Below, piece by piece: positions 1-10,850 of a DNA stretch of 64,000 bases. Positions within the stretch are counted from its first letter, which is position 1, and each line of letters opens with the position of its first letter. A program made the position numbers and the translations under genes. The notes under the pieces were generated by a model. It did no database searches, was not told where the DNA came from, and saw only the letters and a list, made by a program, of their open reading frames with translations. This DNA is from Triatoma infestans (lineage: Eukaryota > Arthropoda > Insecta > Hemiptera > Reduviidae). The stretch is taken from positions 62,001 through 126,000 of the forward strand of contig JAAEAF010014522.1 in NCBI GenBank assembly GCA_011037195.1. The letters run 5' to 3'.

Positions 1-483
1 CGACAATTTGATTTCAAACATTATTTTGGGGAAAGTTATTTTTGCCAGGTCCTGGCGATGCGGTCACTTCTGGTACCACAAAATTCTAATTCGAAATACT
101 AAATTATCCGTTAGTTCCTGCTTTCGAAAAAAATTCAAAATCCCATTGTATCAGATAGCAGTAACAATCAGTTTAATAACTTTTCCAAATTCGGTATTCT
201 AGTGATAATCTTTATGTAATAAAAATTAAGCAGCAATAAAGAAAAGCTTAACTTTGCTGGAAGAGTGAGCGAAAATCCTAGGCTCCTTAAAAAAATCAAT
301 TATATTAGCAGAATATTTGAAATAAATGTCTTAAGATATATAACCCAAGGTACAGGGTTAAGCTTTTCTAGGTACCCGGTACACGTCGGTATTAAAGGCA
401 ATGTGAGGACAGACGTGCTGACTAAAGTGGAAATCCAGGTTACCATTTTGTGATACCAAGCCTGCAGTTGCCATCATTTAGCA

Positions 484-1985
484 ATTTTTTTTTTTTAAAT
501 CTTTATTCATGCTACAATCAGCGCGATAGCGCTATAAGTAACAATCATACAAAAAACATAAATACAAAATGAGTGGCAGAAGCTACCTAATGATAACACT
601 CCAAAACTATACAAAATCACTATTGACTCTCTTCACTTGGGAGGAGATCACGAGGCCCATTGTCTTTTAAGATGTCTAGGAGAGTTATTAGGAAGTGTTC
701 GGGAAGACAGGTGTTGAATTAAAGGGTTTCTGTGAGTCTGTAGGTTAATATGGAATTTCCTGTAACGGGTTTGGGCGACTTGAACAATGAACGATATATT
801 AAGATCAGTGTATATGGTTCAATCGCTCTTATGGATGACGTAATTAAGGAATGCATGAGGAGAACCAGAGTGACACAATTTGGACACTGGAAGTTACAGT
901 CAACTGCCTTCTCTGTCTTCGCATTTGCAGATGACCTAGTGTTAATAACAGATAGCGAAGAAGAGTTGCAAGAAAATTTAAATATATGGACCGAAGAGCT
1001 AGGCAAAAGGAATATGATTATAAATACTTCTAAGACCAAGTGCATTTGGTATCCAGGACAGAATGAAAATGAACATCTCCATCAAGGGGCGATGAATAGA
1101 GCAGGTTCCTTGTTTTAAGTATTTATGGAATTAAGTGGGAGCAGGAGTCTAAAGGAAGAAATCAATGCAAGGATGGCCTCTGCGGGGGGGTAGATGTTCT
1201 CCGCTAAAAACAAAAAATTTTTAAGTAAGAGAGAAGTGGCCAAAGGCACGAAAATGGCAGTTTACCGCTCGGCTTTTGTCCCCATTCTTACATACGGCAG
1301 CGAATCCTGGGCCTTAAAGCAATCGGATCGAAGTCGCCTCCAAGCTCTAGAAATGAGGTTTTTAAGGAAATTGGAAGGCAAAACGAAGAGAGACCGGATA
1401 CGCAACACGACAATACGGGCCACGCTCAAAAGCGAACACCTAATCCAATTAATTGAGAGGGGGTAGCTAAGATGGTACGACCACGTAAGTAGAATGGAGG
1501 ATATCCGGTTACCCAAAAAAGCCATGGAGACGCGAATGACCGGAAAAACGACCCCGAGGAAGAAGAAGAATTACTTGGGAGGATAATCTCCAAAGTATTC
1601 TAAAAAAGAAGGGGATTGAGTGGTCTGAGGCCAGGAGAGTAGCCAGGGCTAGAGAGAAATGGCGCTTCTTATGTAAAACCTCTACAACGGATGGTAGAAG
1701 AGGTCTGGAATAAGTAAGTAAGTAAGTGTACGGTTCGGTTGGAGACGTAAAAAGGAGCGTTTACAATGTTACGGAGGATTCTGGATGGTAGGGATTGTAG
1801 AGTCTTTGGAGATTTGAGCATTCGGTTTGAACCCCAAGTTCTATCCTGTACGCCCAGACAGGCTTTATAATAGATGTATAAATTAGTCTTTTGTTGTCTA
1901 GGGAGTGTTTAGATCTGTTGTTCCCACTAGTCTTTTAAGTTGTCAAAAGCGTCAACAATTTTGTGACAGAGAAATTAAACAATAA
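484..1985 (-). mobile_element. Family F retroelement 3' region, interrupted by an RTE fragment
   Basis: A T-run at about 484-496 followed by AT-rich sequence reads as the 3' poly(A) tail of a minus-strand non-LTR element. The part at 497-770 matches 34799-35040 closely. The part at about 1785-1860 matches 35050-35117, so this copy is interrupted between about 770 and 1735. No reliable ORF is seen in the F portions. The interruption is the plus-strand RTE fragment listed next. The right limit of F near 1985 is approximate. Confidence 0.5.
771..1732 (+). pseudogene. RTE-like non-LTR retrotransposon, 5'-truncated reverse transcriptase remnant
   Basis: The conceptual translation shows the RT catalytic block FAFADDLVLITDSEEEL (about 919-970) and the basic stretch after it, then a stop near 1118. 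The C-terminal thumb region follows in another frame: LTYGSESWALK and FLRKLEGKTKRDRIRN at about 1286-1410. Another frame change after 1466 leads to a PRKKKN-like basic end. The same C-terminal region occurs on the minus strand at 10851-11782. The fragment ends in (TAAG)n at about 1712-1732; short tandem 3' tails are typical of RTE-clade elements. It lacks the endonuclease and most of the RT and has several frameshifts, so it is dead. Confidence 0.75.
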
Positions 1986-1994
1986 ATGAATAGG

Positions 1995-2660
1995 ATATTT
2001 TTACTTTTTTATTAAGAGGAAGTATTACGAAAGTGTCAAATGTCGAACTTGAATTGCCACCGGAAATACGTGATTTGAGATTCCCTGAGTACGAAAAAAA
2101 AGTGTTTTTTAGCGAATGGTACCTTGTGCGTGATAACAAAATATCTCAAAATAAAAAAAGGAAAAAAAATAAGCTCAACCACCGCCTGTAACAACACGTA
2201 GGTTTCGAGGCAAAACCCAACAATTGTAAATGCAATTTTACTGAATGGTTTCATAGTTTTTCAGGATTTTTCTAAAAAAAACAGCTCCTCCAACAACTTC
2301 CCTTCAAAATTTGTATATTATTAAAATACATAAATATCTACCACTTTTATTTGAAACATTTTCATAAGAAAATTGTTTATTTTTGAATGGTCAGTTAGCT
2401 TTTCTCTAAATCACGATTTCAGTAAGAAAATCCGTTCATATTAAAGAATTGGTTTTTGAATTTTTTTTAAATATTCTGGAAAACGATTATAACGTTTTTC
2501 TTTAAACTTCAAATATTACCTACATTTGATATAAACCTTTTTTCACATTTATTTGTAACACTATTTTGGAAAAAGCTAGGTTTAGGATATTTTATATAAA
2601 TTAAATGTTTAAACTACCGCTACAAACTTTATTAATTGGGGGGAGAAAAAAGTGCTGCTA
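1995..2660 (+). repeat. Old, diverged family A copy
   Basis: The order of motifs follows family A: ATTAAGAGGAAGTATTACG at the left, CACCGGAAATACG near 2062, a CCCTGAGT block, then the TTTATTTGAAACATTTTC block near 2350 and a second module-like block near 2540. Divergence from the young copies is high and both ends are blurred. No coding capacity. Confidence 0.55.
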
Positions 2661-2727
2661 TACGAGTTACACTCAGGTATATGATTATCTTTATCACCTT
2701 ATTTATTTTGAAGTAAGTCCAACTAAA

Positions 2728-3369
2728 GGGAAGGGATTAGCTCAGTGGTAGCATGCTGGACTAGCAATGCGGCGGTCCCGGGTTCGAGTCCAGCTGCTGC
2801 CCTTAGATTTTTTCTTCCTAGGAGCCTCTTACAGCTCACTGTCCGGTGATGGACAGTGCACTGAGAAGGCTCCGACTTTGGGGTAGCTATACGGGCCCAG
2901 AAGGGCTTTGGATAGCATCGGGCTTGGTCCCTCCCCACAGACAATAAAAAAAAAATATTCCAAAAAATTCTAGATAACAAATAAACTTTCTTTTTTTTTC
3001 CAAAAAATATGATCGGCATAATTATTATTCCGATGTTGGCTGGAATTCCAACCAGAATCAGTATATTTTTGTTTAAAACCATGTTACATTCTCAAAACAA
3101 TATTAATTTTTATATATATTGTCTGTTCCAGGTAAGTGCACTACTTCATTATCTACCAGATTTATATATTCATTAATAGACACTGTAAGTAATGTTTTAT
3201 TCATTATTTTTAAGATATTAAAGATTTCTGTTAATAGGTACAACACGAATTATAATGTTATTTTATAAAAATTTGCACTGAAAAGGCTCCGAATTTTGGG
3301 GTAGCTATATGGGCCCAGTAGGGCTTTGGATAGGATAGGGGCTTGGTCCCTCCCCACAGACAATAATAA
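2728..3369 (+). mobile_element. tRNA-derived SINE with extra 3' module
   Basis: The head at 2728-2800 is tRNA-like, with an A-box-like TAGCTCAGTGGTAGCATG and a B-box GGTTCGAGTCC. The body follows, ending near 2955 in CAGACAATAAAAAAAAAA. A second copy of the 3' body module (AAGGCTCCGA through CCCACAGACAATAATAAAA) lies at 3278-3369. The unit is bracketed by the 13-bp direct repeat AAGTCCAACTAAA at 2715-2727 and 3370-3382, so the whole 642 bp behaves as one insertion. The 2956-3275 segment between the two 3' modules is unexplained. A second copy of the head family is at 41475-41703 (minus). It is not a functional tRNA gene, because the cloverleaf is imperfect and the head is fused to a SINE body. 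Confidence 0.8.
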
Positions 3370-3382
3370 AAGTCCAACTAAA

Positions 3383-4560
3383 ATGTTTATGGACATTATA
3401 ATTTTACAGGATCGTCACATTGACGAAGCTTGCAAAATACCTTCCAGGATGCTGGGGTTTGTGATCCGGAAAACAAGAGTGTTCGATGACTCTAAAGCAA
3501 TTTTGGCGGTCTATACGTCATATGTTGGAAGTATTTTACAATATGGTTCACTGATGGGATCCCATATATTACAAAGAGCGACATTGATAGACTGGAATCT
3601 ATATAAGGGCGATTTGTCAAATATTACATAAAGAAGTTCCCTCACTTTAAATTAGACATTGATTCCTTAGAAATAAGGAGATTAGAAGACTGATCTGTTA
3701 TTCCTTTATAAACTGATCAATAATACAATCGACTGTTCTGAATTTCTGGCTCATATTCCCTTCCATGTATCTCCTATCCACTTAAGACATTCCTATACGT
3801 TTGCAGTTCCTCATCATAGCACAAACCTATTCTTTCACATGAACATTCTGTCAAGAATATGCCGAGAATGGAATGTACATGTAAGGGTATTGTGAGGAGA
3901 TGTTGGTTGTTTGATTTGATGAAAGATAAACACCTTAAGATTTGGTTTAAGATATATAATTGATATATATATATGTATATGACTGTATACCAAAGACTTT
4001 ACACTTTAGAGTTTAGAACTGAACTGAACTGACAGACTGATGTGGCTAAACGATATGTACGGAGTGTGAATTAACAGAATGATGTCTGACGTGTAAGACT
4101 GAATTGAACAGAAATCTCTCTCTGACTGTCCATCTCTTATATATATATATATATACTGGCCGAGCCTCTCCTCTCTGTGCGAGAGGGGCTGTTTCTCTCC
4201 GCTAGAGTGGATGAGTGGTGGGGGTTTCATCAAAACCCCTACACACATATCAATAATAATTTGGACTTCTCAGTGAAATTGTCATATTTCAAAACATTAT
4301 TAAATGAAATTAAATGAAGTTTTTTGCCTCTTTTTGTAAACAAATTATGTTCTTTATATATTTATATTGTTATTGTTTACACCTCTGTTTTATCTATAGT
4401 GTTTTGTGTTTTAAATGTTTACTGTTTGACTTACATTATTTATTTTAATATACAAATTTAGTTCATGTTATGACTTCAACCACATGGCATAGGCTATTTG
4501 TTGATGAAATAAATAAAATAAAATACAAAAATAAAATAAAATAAAATTTCAAGTTTAATT
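3383..4560 (+). pseudogene. Jockey/CR1-like reverse transcriptase C-terminus, split by a family B element
   Basis: Frames joined across frameshifts read MLGFVIRKTRVFDD, AVYTSYVGSILQYGS and LLFLYKLINN, then ICREWN near 3873. This is the thumb and C-terminal part of a Jockey/CR1-type RT. The reading frame resumes immediately after the family B insertion at 4245 with HINNNLDFSVKLSYFK and a stop near 4317. An AT-rich 3' UTR follows, ending in an (AAAAT)n tail at about 4505-4550. Catalytic domains are missing and stops are present, so it is dead. Confidence 0.7.
3881..4244 (+). mobile_element. Family B short TIR element (copy 1)
   Basis: The ends are imperfect inverted repeats (GTAAGGGT... and ...AACCCCTACA). 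The flanking ACAT at 3877-3880 and 4245-4248 is a possible 4-bp target duplication. The insertion interrupts a retrotransposon reading frame that resumes on the far side. Internally there are TA repeats and a GC-rich palindrome-like block (CTCTCTGTGCGAGAGG). No coding capacity. Related copies are at 8365-8739 and 62346-62906. The superfamily cannot be decided from these ends. Confidence 0.7.
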
Positions 4561-5444
4561 GTGTTTAAATTCAGTAGTGGAAAGTCGGTCAATATTTCAC
4601 ACCAAATTTTTAACTATTGCATAAATTAAAGTCTGATTAATTTGAACTATTTATTTTACATTGAATGGAAAACTTGAAAAATTAATTAATTTATTTATAA
4701 ATTTTGAAAATAATAAAAATAAATGATGTTAAATTAAAAATTGAAAAGTTTTTATTTAGATTTGATTATGAGTAGTCAAGATGAAAAGCAAATAATAGTA
4801 GCACATTAGTAATGCAAAACGTTAGTACTTTTCAATTTTAACGTTACAGCTGGAAGGAAAAGGGTAGCAGTGAAGCTGCCTTTATAAAAGGACTCCTATG
4901 TACAGTGTGTTAATAAACAGCCCTTTCATAAGCTTGCCCTGTTTTCCCCATTGCCCCCATTCCGTCTAACTAAATTACAAAGCTTTCACTGGGGCTGAAA
5001 GTATAAAATGGAACAGCATATGTAACGGACACATATAACTGGAATATGAAAAAAAATAAATAAAAATTATAATATATATATATAAAATATAGGTTGAAAA
5101 AAATACATGGAAAATATTAATAAAACTCATTTACATAATGTTACTGGAGAATTTTTGTTTCTTTTATTTCATCTCGCTTTCATACTGAACACAATAAATC
5201 TACGTGATTGTTTTGACTTTATTAAAAAACCTAAAAGGTTTTCATTCATTCCCTGTTATACATACCTATATTTTATATTATATAATAGTTTGAACAAGAT
5301 AGTTTTTATTGCGTCCATTTAAGATTTATATAATTCATGCGTGGTAGAAGTTAAACCCTCTCTAAATGCAACATTTTGCATGCAAAACATGAAGTCTGGG
5401 TCCCAAATATAATGGGACCAGATGCTGGTAACCAAAAATCATAT
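4561..5444. other. AT-rich stretch, nothing recognised
   Basis: AT-rich DNA with short TA runs. The small open frame at 5107-5322 has no recognisable motif or coding signal and is probably chance. Confidence 0.4.
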
Positions 5445-5905
5445 CATTATCGCCATGTAATCCGCATACTCAACACGTCTCACGTGAGACATAACACATC
5501 ACCCTAACCATAAACTATTCCAATTTCTCCACCTAGGGGAGATCAAGATCTGCCTATCTCAACCCCTTGGATATTTATTGGAAGGAGTAGGTAGGAGAAA
5601 TTTTCTACAAGTATATAATTAAGGGCTAGCCTATACTCTAGCATTCAGTCTATATTCATTGTTTGATAAAAAAACGTCTTCAAGAAAATCATCTCCAACA
5701 CAAACATTCTGCCAATTCAATCGGCCGTTTCTATTCATGCTACCACAAGTTTCAATTCATGCTATCACTGACATATTTTTGTCAGTGTAAAACATGTACT
5801 TGCAGTAATCTAGTTTTTTCATATTAATATATGAGTATTCTTCTATTCTGTTTTTCTCTGTCCGAACCCATAGAAACTGTAGTGGAAGAACGAAATGAAA
5901 AATAA
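5445..5905 (+). repeat. Diverged direct repeat J, copy 1
   Basis: This segment and 6750-7055 share an ordered set of short blocks, including CTCAACACGTC, the block TCTCCACCT..GGAGATCAAGATC, and a TTCTGTT/CATAGAAAC-like end. Function and class are unknown. Confidence 0.4.
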
Positions 5906-6749
5906 TAGTTTTTAAAAATAATTTAGAATATTTTATAATGTGAATTTAACTTCAAAAAGAGTGTATTTTAGTATCAGGTACTGTAAATTGGGATCATACT
6001 AAATAGAAAAACAAAGGCACAAAATCCCGTTAGGGCAAACCTTTTGTACAAGAAAATTCCCCCGCTAGAGAGAGAGCAATTCCAAAGAATAGAGAGAGCC
6101 ATCAGCTTTCAAATAGTCCAGTTCAAAAAAGAACAGTCAGACTTGTGCTAGAAATCAAAGTGGAAACATCGAAACACTACTTCAGGAATTGCTCAGTGCC
6201 AATGATAGATATTTGCCTTTATTCTAGATAAACGTTATTTTATTAAGATACAGTGTGAAATTGTAATATACTTAAATTTACTAAGAGATAATATAATTAT
6301 TTATAAAACAGTGGTGTTATCTTAATTATTCTTAATACTTCTATCTCTTAACCGTATATACATACAAGCCCTTTTAGGAAAACGCTCGTGCTACACACAC
6401 TACCACTACTACCAACACAACATCACCACTACATTCGATAGCATGTCTTGTCTGCAACCAGAAATCATTAGTTGCCAAGGACTAATCTAGAAATACTCAC
6501 TCATTTTGTCGCTCTCTACATCGCCAACATGGCAGACAGAAGAAATCAACATCACATTCAACCAGTTAGCTCCAACAACAACATTTGATAGCCCAATAAG
6601 TGGCAGGCCAAATAGCTACAAGTGTGTTACGCATCAACTTCAGCAACCATTCTGGCTAGCAGTAAAGTCAAAAATTTTGCGCAATTGCCGGCGGCAAGTG
6701 CCTAGCCTCCAGGCAAAAAAAAAAAAAAAATCATAAAGCAATCCTCCCA
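5906..6749. other. Low-complexity and AT-rich stretch
   Basis: Contains CA/CTAC-rich low-complexity DNA around 6390-6610. No gene is supported. The open frame at 6506-6736 lies in this biased sequence and ends in an A-run. Confidence 0.35.
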
Positions 6750-7055
6750 ACTGCTACATCATCCGCTCACCGCTACGTCACTCAACACGTCAAGTGTAGT
6801 GTAACGGATCTCCCTGCCAAAAGCTATTCAAATTCTCCACCTCCAGGCGGAGATCAAGATCCGCCTACCTCAAACCCGGAAATCTGGAAGCATTGTCCGC
6901 AAACATGGTCATTTCTGTTCACGCTCCCACTTTCTACGCTCAGATCTGTAAAATCCTGCGATTTTGTTTTTTCAATTAATATATCAGTTTCAGTCAGTGC
7001 ACTTTTTCCACTTCTAGATTTTTCCATGTCCAACACCATAAAAACCCCGTCAAAT
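6750..7055 (+). repeat. Diverged direct repeat J, copy 2
   Basis: Shares the TCTCCACCT..GGAGATCAAGATC core and surrounding blocks with 5445-5905. An old family A copy follows directly. Confidence 0.4.
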
Positions 7056-7069
7056 TGTGGAGGAAGCTT

Positions 7070-7170
7070 TTCGATAGTGTCAAATTTTCCTAAAGTGAGC
7101 TTTCATCGGAAATACGTGCTTCAGTATCCTGTGAATACGAAAGAAAAATTGTTTATAGCGAATCTGTGTA

Positions 7171-7213
<43 letters not shown>

Positions 7214-7650
7214 GAGTGAGGGAGAGAGAACAAAATGCCTCAAAAATAAAAAAATCGTAAGAACCACAAAATTAATATTTGAATTACATATTTCCCATAA
7301 GATTTTGGTCAAGCGGAAGTGCGACATTGCTGATATTTTTTTCTCAGTTTTTTGTGTGATTATCTCGAATCCAATGGCTCCAATGACTTTCTTTAAACCT
7401 CATATATATTACCATACACATAAATATCTTTCATTTTTATGTTAAGCATAAGAAAATTGAATTTTTTGAAAGTTTTGGGAGTTTAGAAGCGTTAAGCTTT
7501 TCTCTAAAGTACCTATTCAGTAAAATGCATGTTCAACCCCCTTTATAATATTATGGTAGATTGGAAGCTTTGCTAGAATTCGAAATTTATGGATAATTGG
7601 TGAACCAGAAATGTTATTTTACAGAATTAGTTTTTAAAAACTATTCTAAA
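7070..7650 (+). repeat. Old, diverged family A copy
   Basis: Motif order matches family A: GTGTCAAATTTTC, ATCGGAAATACG, a TG/AG microsatellite at 7168-7225, AAAATGCCTCAAAAATAAAA, then the module-like blocks near 7390-7500. The microsatellite is in the same relative place as the TG tract of young copies. Confidence 0.5.
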
Positions 7651-8359
7651 AACATACAAGTATAATACTTTACGCAAGTGTAAAGTATTTTTAAAGTTTT
7701 GACAATGTAAAAGTAGCATTTCACTCTCTTGGCAATTAAGTAACGATTCTGTTTATTAGAATGAATGTATTTATTAGCATGCAGGTGCTGATAGGTTGGA
7801 GTATAATTGAGGATTAAGGTGTGAATCGTATGCAGGGAACAATGCCGCTCAGGGCTGGTAAACAATCTTGATTGCGTAATCTATTTTCTGCACTTGGGAG
7901 CCAATGAATTCTGGAAGGCTGGGCCTTAAGCAGGGATTGGCACGCCGGCATATTGTACGAATGGAAAGTATGAATGTAGGTGTGATTGAATGGGTTGGTA
8001 GCCTGGGTTAGAGCAAATTAAGAATTAGTACAGTAGGTGCAAAGGACCTCAGCTGTTGTGCACTTTACAAAAAAAAAAAAAAGCTATTCTATTATTATAT
8101 TCTATTAATTTGTTTAAACATATTTCAACTTGTTCATAGCATCAAACAACAATAAATTCAGATATTGCTTTAAATTCTGTATGGTGAATTCTGAAATCAA
8201 AGCAAAGCGCTTCTAGTAGACGTCAGTATAAAAAAACTTTCCATAAAAGCTCGCTTTATTTTCTAGTCCACAACCGGTTTCGTTTCAATCAGGCCCTTCA
8301 TCAGGATATTTTGATAAATTGCAATGAGAGAATGCCATTTAGCACTATGCAAAGTTCTT
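7651..8359. other. Possible retroelement 3' end plus a stretch with a GAAACCGGT motif
   Basis: An A-run at about 8069-8082 after GC-richer DNA could mark the 3' end of an unidentified plus-strand retroelement. At 8268-8312 the minus strand carries CCTGATGAAGG followed by CGAAACCGGTTG. This is the same kind of motif as in fold-back families C and K. No gene seen. Confidence 0.3.
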
Positions 8360-8364
8360 AACAT

Positions 8365-8443
8365 TGTAAGGGTTTTGGTGAAACCCCCACCACTCTAGCG
8401 GAGAGAAACAGCCCCTCTCGCACAGAGAGGAGAGGCTCGGCCA

Positions 8444-8474
<31 letters not shown>

Positions 8475-8739
8475 AGAGATGGAGTCAGAGAATCATTCTG
8501 TTAAATTCAGTTTTACACATCAGAGATCATTCTGTTGATTTACACATCAGTTTAACATCATTCCGTACTTATCATTTTAGCCACGTCAGTCTGTCAGTTC
8601 AGTTCAGTTCTAAACTCTACAGTGTAAAGTCCTTGGCAGTCAGTCATATACATATATATCAATTATATATCTTAACCATATCAAGGTGTTATTTATCACT
8701 CATCATCTTCAACCAACATTTCCTCACAACACCCTTACA
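8365..8739 (-). mobile_element. Family B short TIR element (copy 2)
   Basis: 375 bp with TGTAAGGGT at the left end and ACCCTTACA at the right, flanked by ACAT at 8361-8364 and 8740-8743. It is homologous over its length to 3881-4244 in the opposite orientation, including the GC-rich palindrome (near 8400-8440), the TA run and the TCAGTTCAGTTC block. Non-coding. Confidence 0.75.
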
Positions 8740-8819
8740 ACATCATGCCAGCCTTTTAACCATTCCAGAATTTGTTTAAAAAGTTGCTTGGCTACTTGTC
8801 CCTACGGGATAAATGTTTA

Positions 8820-9870
8820 ATAATAATAATAAAATTGTCTTTATTAGGAACATGTAATACAAATATACAAAAAAAAAAAAAAATAAATCTCTTTTGTTTT
8901 AAGACGAATACTCATGGTCTACTGACCGTCTGAGGGGTCACCTTGAACTTATAAAAACTAAACCTTTCCGCACTGGAAATACAATTTCAAGACAAAAAAA
9001 AATATAATTGAAAATGAAAAATCCTAAATATTAGAATTACAACAAAACAAAAAGAAGAAAAACAATCATTACACTGAAAACGTCCATTAAACTGAAATGT
9101 ACGAAGCATCGTTAAATTAAAAAGGATAATACGTAATAAAAGAATATAAGAATAAGAATAAAAAGTAAAAGAAGAAATTTCGGAAATATGTACCTCAATC
9201 TATATTCTAATAATTAAACTGTTGAATCAAAAAATATCTATAATTCCAAGCTACCCCTTACAATAATTTACCAAGCTGGACCAGTCTTTTCCGTTTAAAT
9301 ATGCCTTAAACTCATCTTCAGTTAGCATATCCTCTTTCAAATACTTTCGACGATACTCTTTTAGAACAGGACAAATAGCAAAGAAAGTGATAGACGTCCT
9401 TGATCTCATTCCTGTTACACAATGAGCACAATTTGACCTGCTCAATGAAGGTATGTTTGTTTAGTTACAGCAGTTCGGCCCTCATTTTGATTAACCAACC
9501 AATAGAATTCGCATCTAACTTGCTTACCATAAACAGAGTTGTTATCGGGTTCCAATTCCTTATACAGAGTATACCTTACACTGTTGAAAATTTTCAATTT
9601 GTGCTCATTAATTACATAACCTTTTAATGTGTTTATTACATTGAATGTTTTTATACCATCATTTAACATATCCATCCATATTAATATTACAGCTACTACA
9701 AAGTATTTCCCAGTTTCTATACTAAAATATTTTTCTATTAATTATTTCTTTGGTGAGAAAAATTTTGGGATATCTAGAAGTTGGTCATATTTGAACATCT
9801 CTTTATATATAATTTAAATGCAATTTCAATGTGTACAAGAAGGTGGGAGCTAAATTAGTCTCAAAACCCC
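8820..9870 (-). pseudogene. Family G non-LTR retrotransposon C-terminal fragment (copy 1)
   Basis: On the minus strand the coding remnant runs from about 9690 to 9250 with a frame change near 9440. It ends in a cysteine/histidine zinc-binding-like block, read as CAHCVTG then FFAICPVLKEYR, and the tail LNGKDWSSLVNYCKG. The same C-terminal domain is at 63364-63801. The 3' end has a (TTA)n tail (plus-strand AATAATAAT at about 8820-8832). TAAATGTTTA at 8810-8819 and 9871-9880 is a 10-bp target duplication that fixes the limits. It is 5'-truncated and frameshifted. The clade is not assigned. Confidence 0.7.
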
Positions 9871-9880
9871 TAAATGTTTA

Positions 9881-10091
9881 CTATTATTAAACATCCAATT
9901 TTGCGGGGAAAACTTTGTTATTTGGAATTTGTATTTATTTATTTTTTTTTGTGAAATACGGTAATTTTGTTTATTTATTTAGTATAGTGTTGTTTGTATA
10001 TTGTTATTTACTACTATATTGTGAAGGATTTTGTATTATATTTCAGTTTGTTTATAGTGTTGTTGCAGATGGCAGCACTATCGTTGCTCAC

Positions 10092-10125
<34 letters not shown>

Positions 10126-10322
10126 GTCTAAACACGTACAGATTTAGAAATGTATGGGTATGTGCAAAGTTATATACTATCGTACTTGGGACAGAGTTTA
10201 TGAAGAGCTTTTCTCCATAGTACTTGCTGGCCTACAAGGACAGTCGTTAATTATTGTAGGTCCTTCAGAATCTAATTCATTCTGACTACTATGCTCTTAT
10301 ATTCTGTTTCTCTCTACATACT

Positions 10323-10367
<45 letters not shown>

Positions 10368-10837
10368 ACACACACGGTAACTTGTTTGCCATGCCGTTTA
10401 TATTGTCCCATTTTCTAAACCAAACCATACTGAAGTACCCACTTCAGTTATGACCACGTATTTGCTACAATTATACTTTGCTCACCACTGACTGGTTTCC
10501 ATGTGAAGTTTAACACATTTATTATTTATTTTTTTCTCTCTATATCATTTTAATGTTTTAAGTATGATATTATATTATAATTATTTGTTTAATAATTCTA
10601 ATTCTTTTAAAGATTAAATTTGATTTTTTTATTAATTTATTATTAACAAGAAAAATAATTACTTTTAAAATTCACTTCAACACAGAATAATTTTTTCTTT
10701 TTTCATATTATTAATTATTTCTTGCCAAAGAAACTTATGGAATTTATTTCAACAAAATTGTTAGCGACCATCCATCCGGTAAAAAAAACCTGCCATACTT
10801 TCTTACTTCTATTATAAGTATATAGCGGATGATAGTA
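9881..10837. repeat. Simple repeats in AT-rich DNA
   Basis: A (TA)n tract at about 10094-10124 and a (CA)n tract at about 10321-10377 lie in AT-rich DNA. The open frame over the TA tract (9915-10220) is not a credible gene. Confidence 0.7.
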
Positions 10838-10850
10838 ATTAGTGAAATCT

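Noticed and set aside
2728..2800. Possible functional tRNA gene
   Set aside because: A and B boxes are present, but the anticodon stem is imperfect, the head runs straight into a SINE body, and the unit has a 13-bp target duplication.
8444..8779. 111-codon open frame
   Set aside because: It lies almost entirely in the family B element and begins in its TG/TA tract.
9915..10220. Hydrophobic open frame as a membrane protein
   Set aside because: It spans TA repeats and T-rich DNA with no start context or domain. Composition alone explains it.
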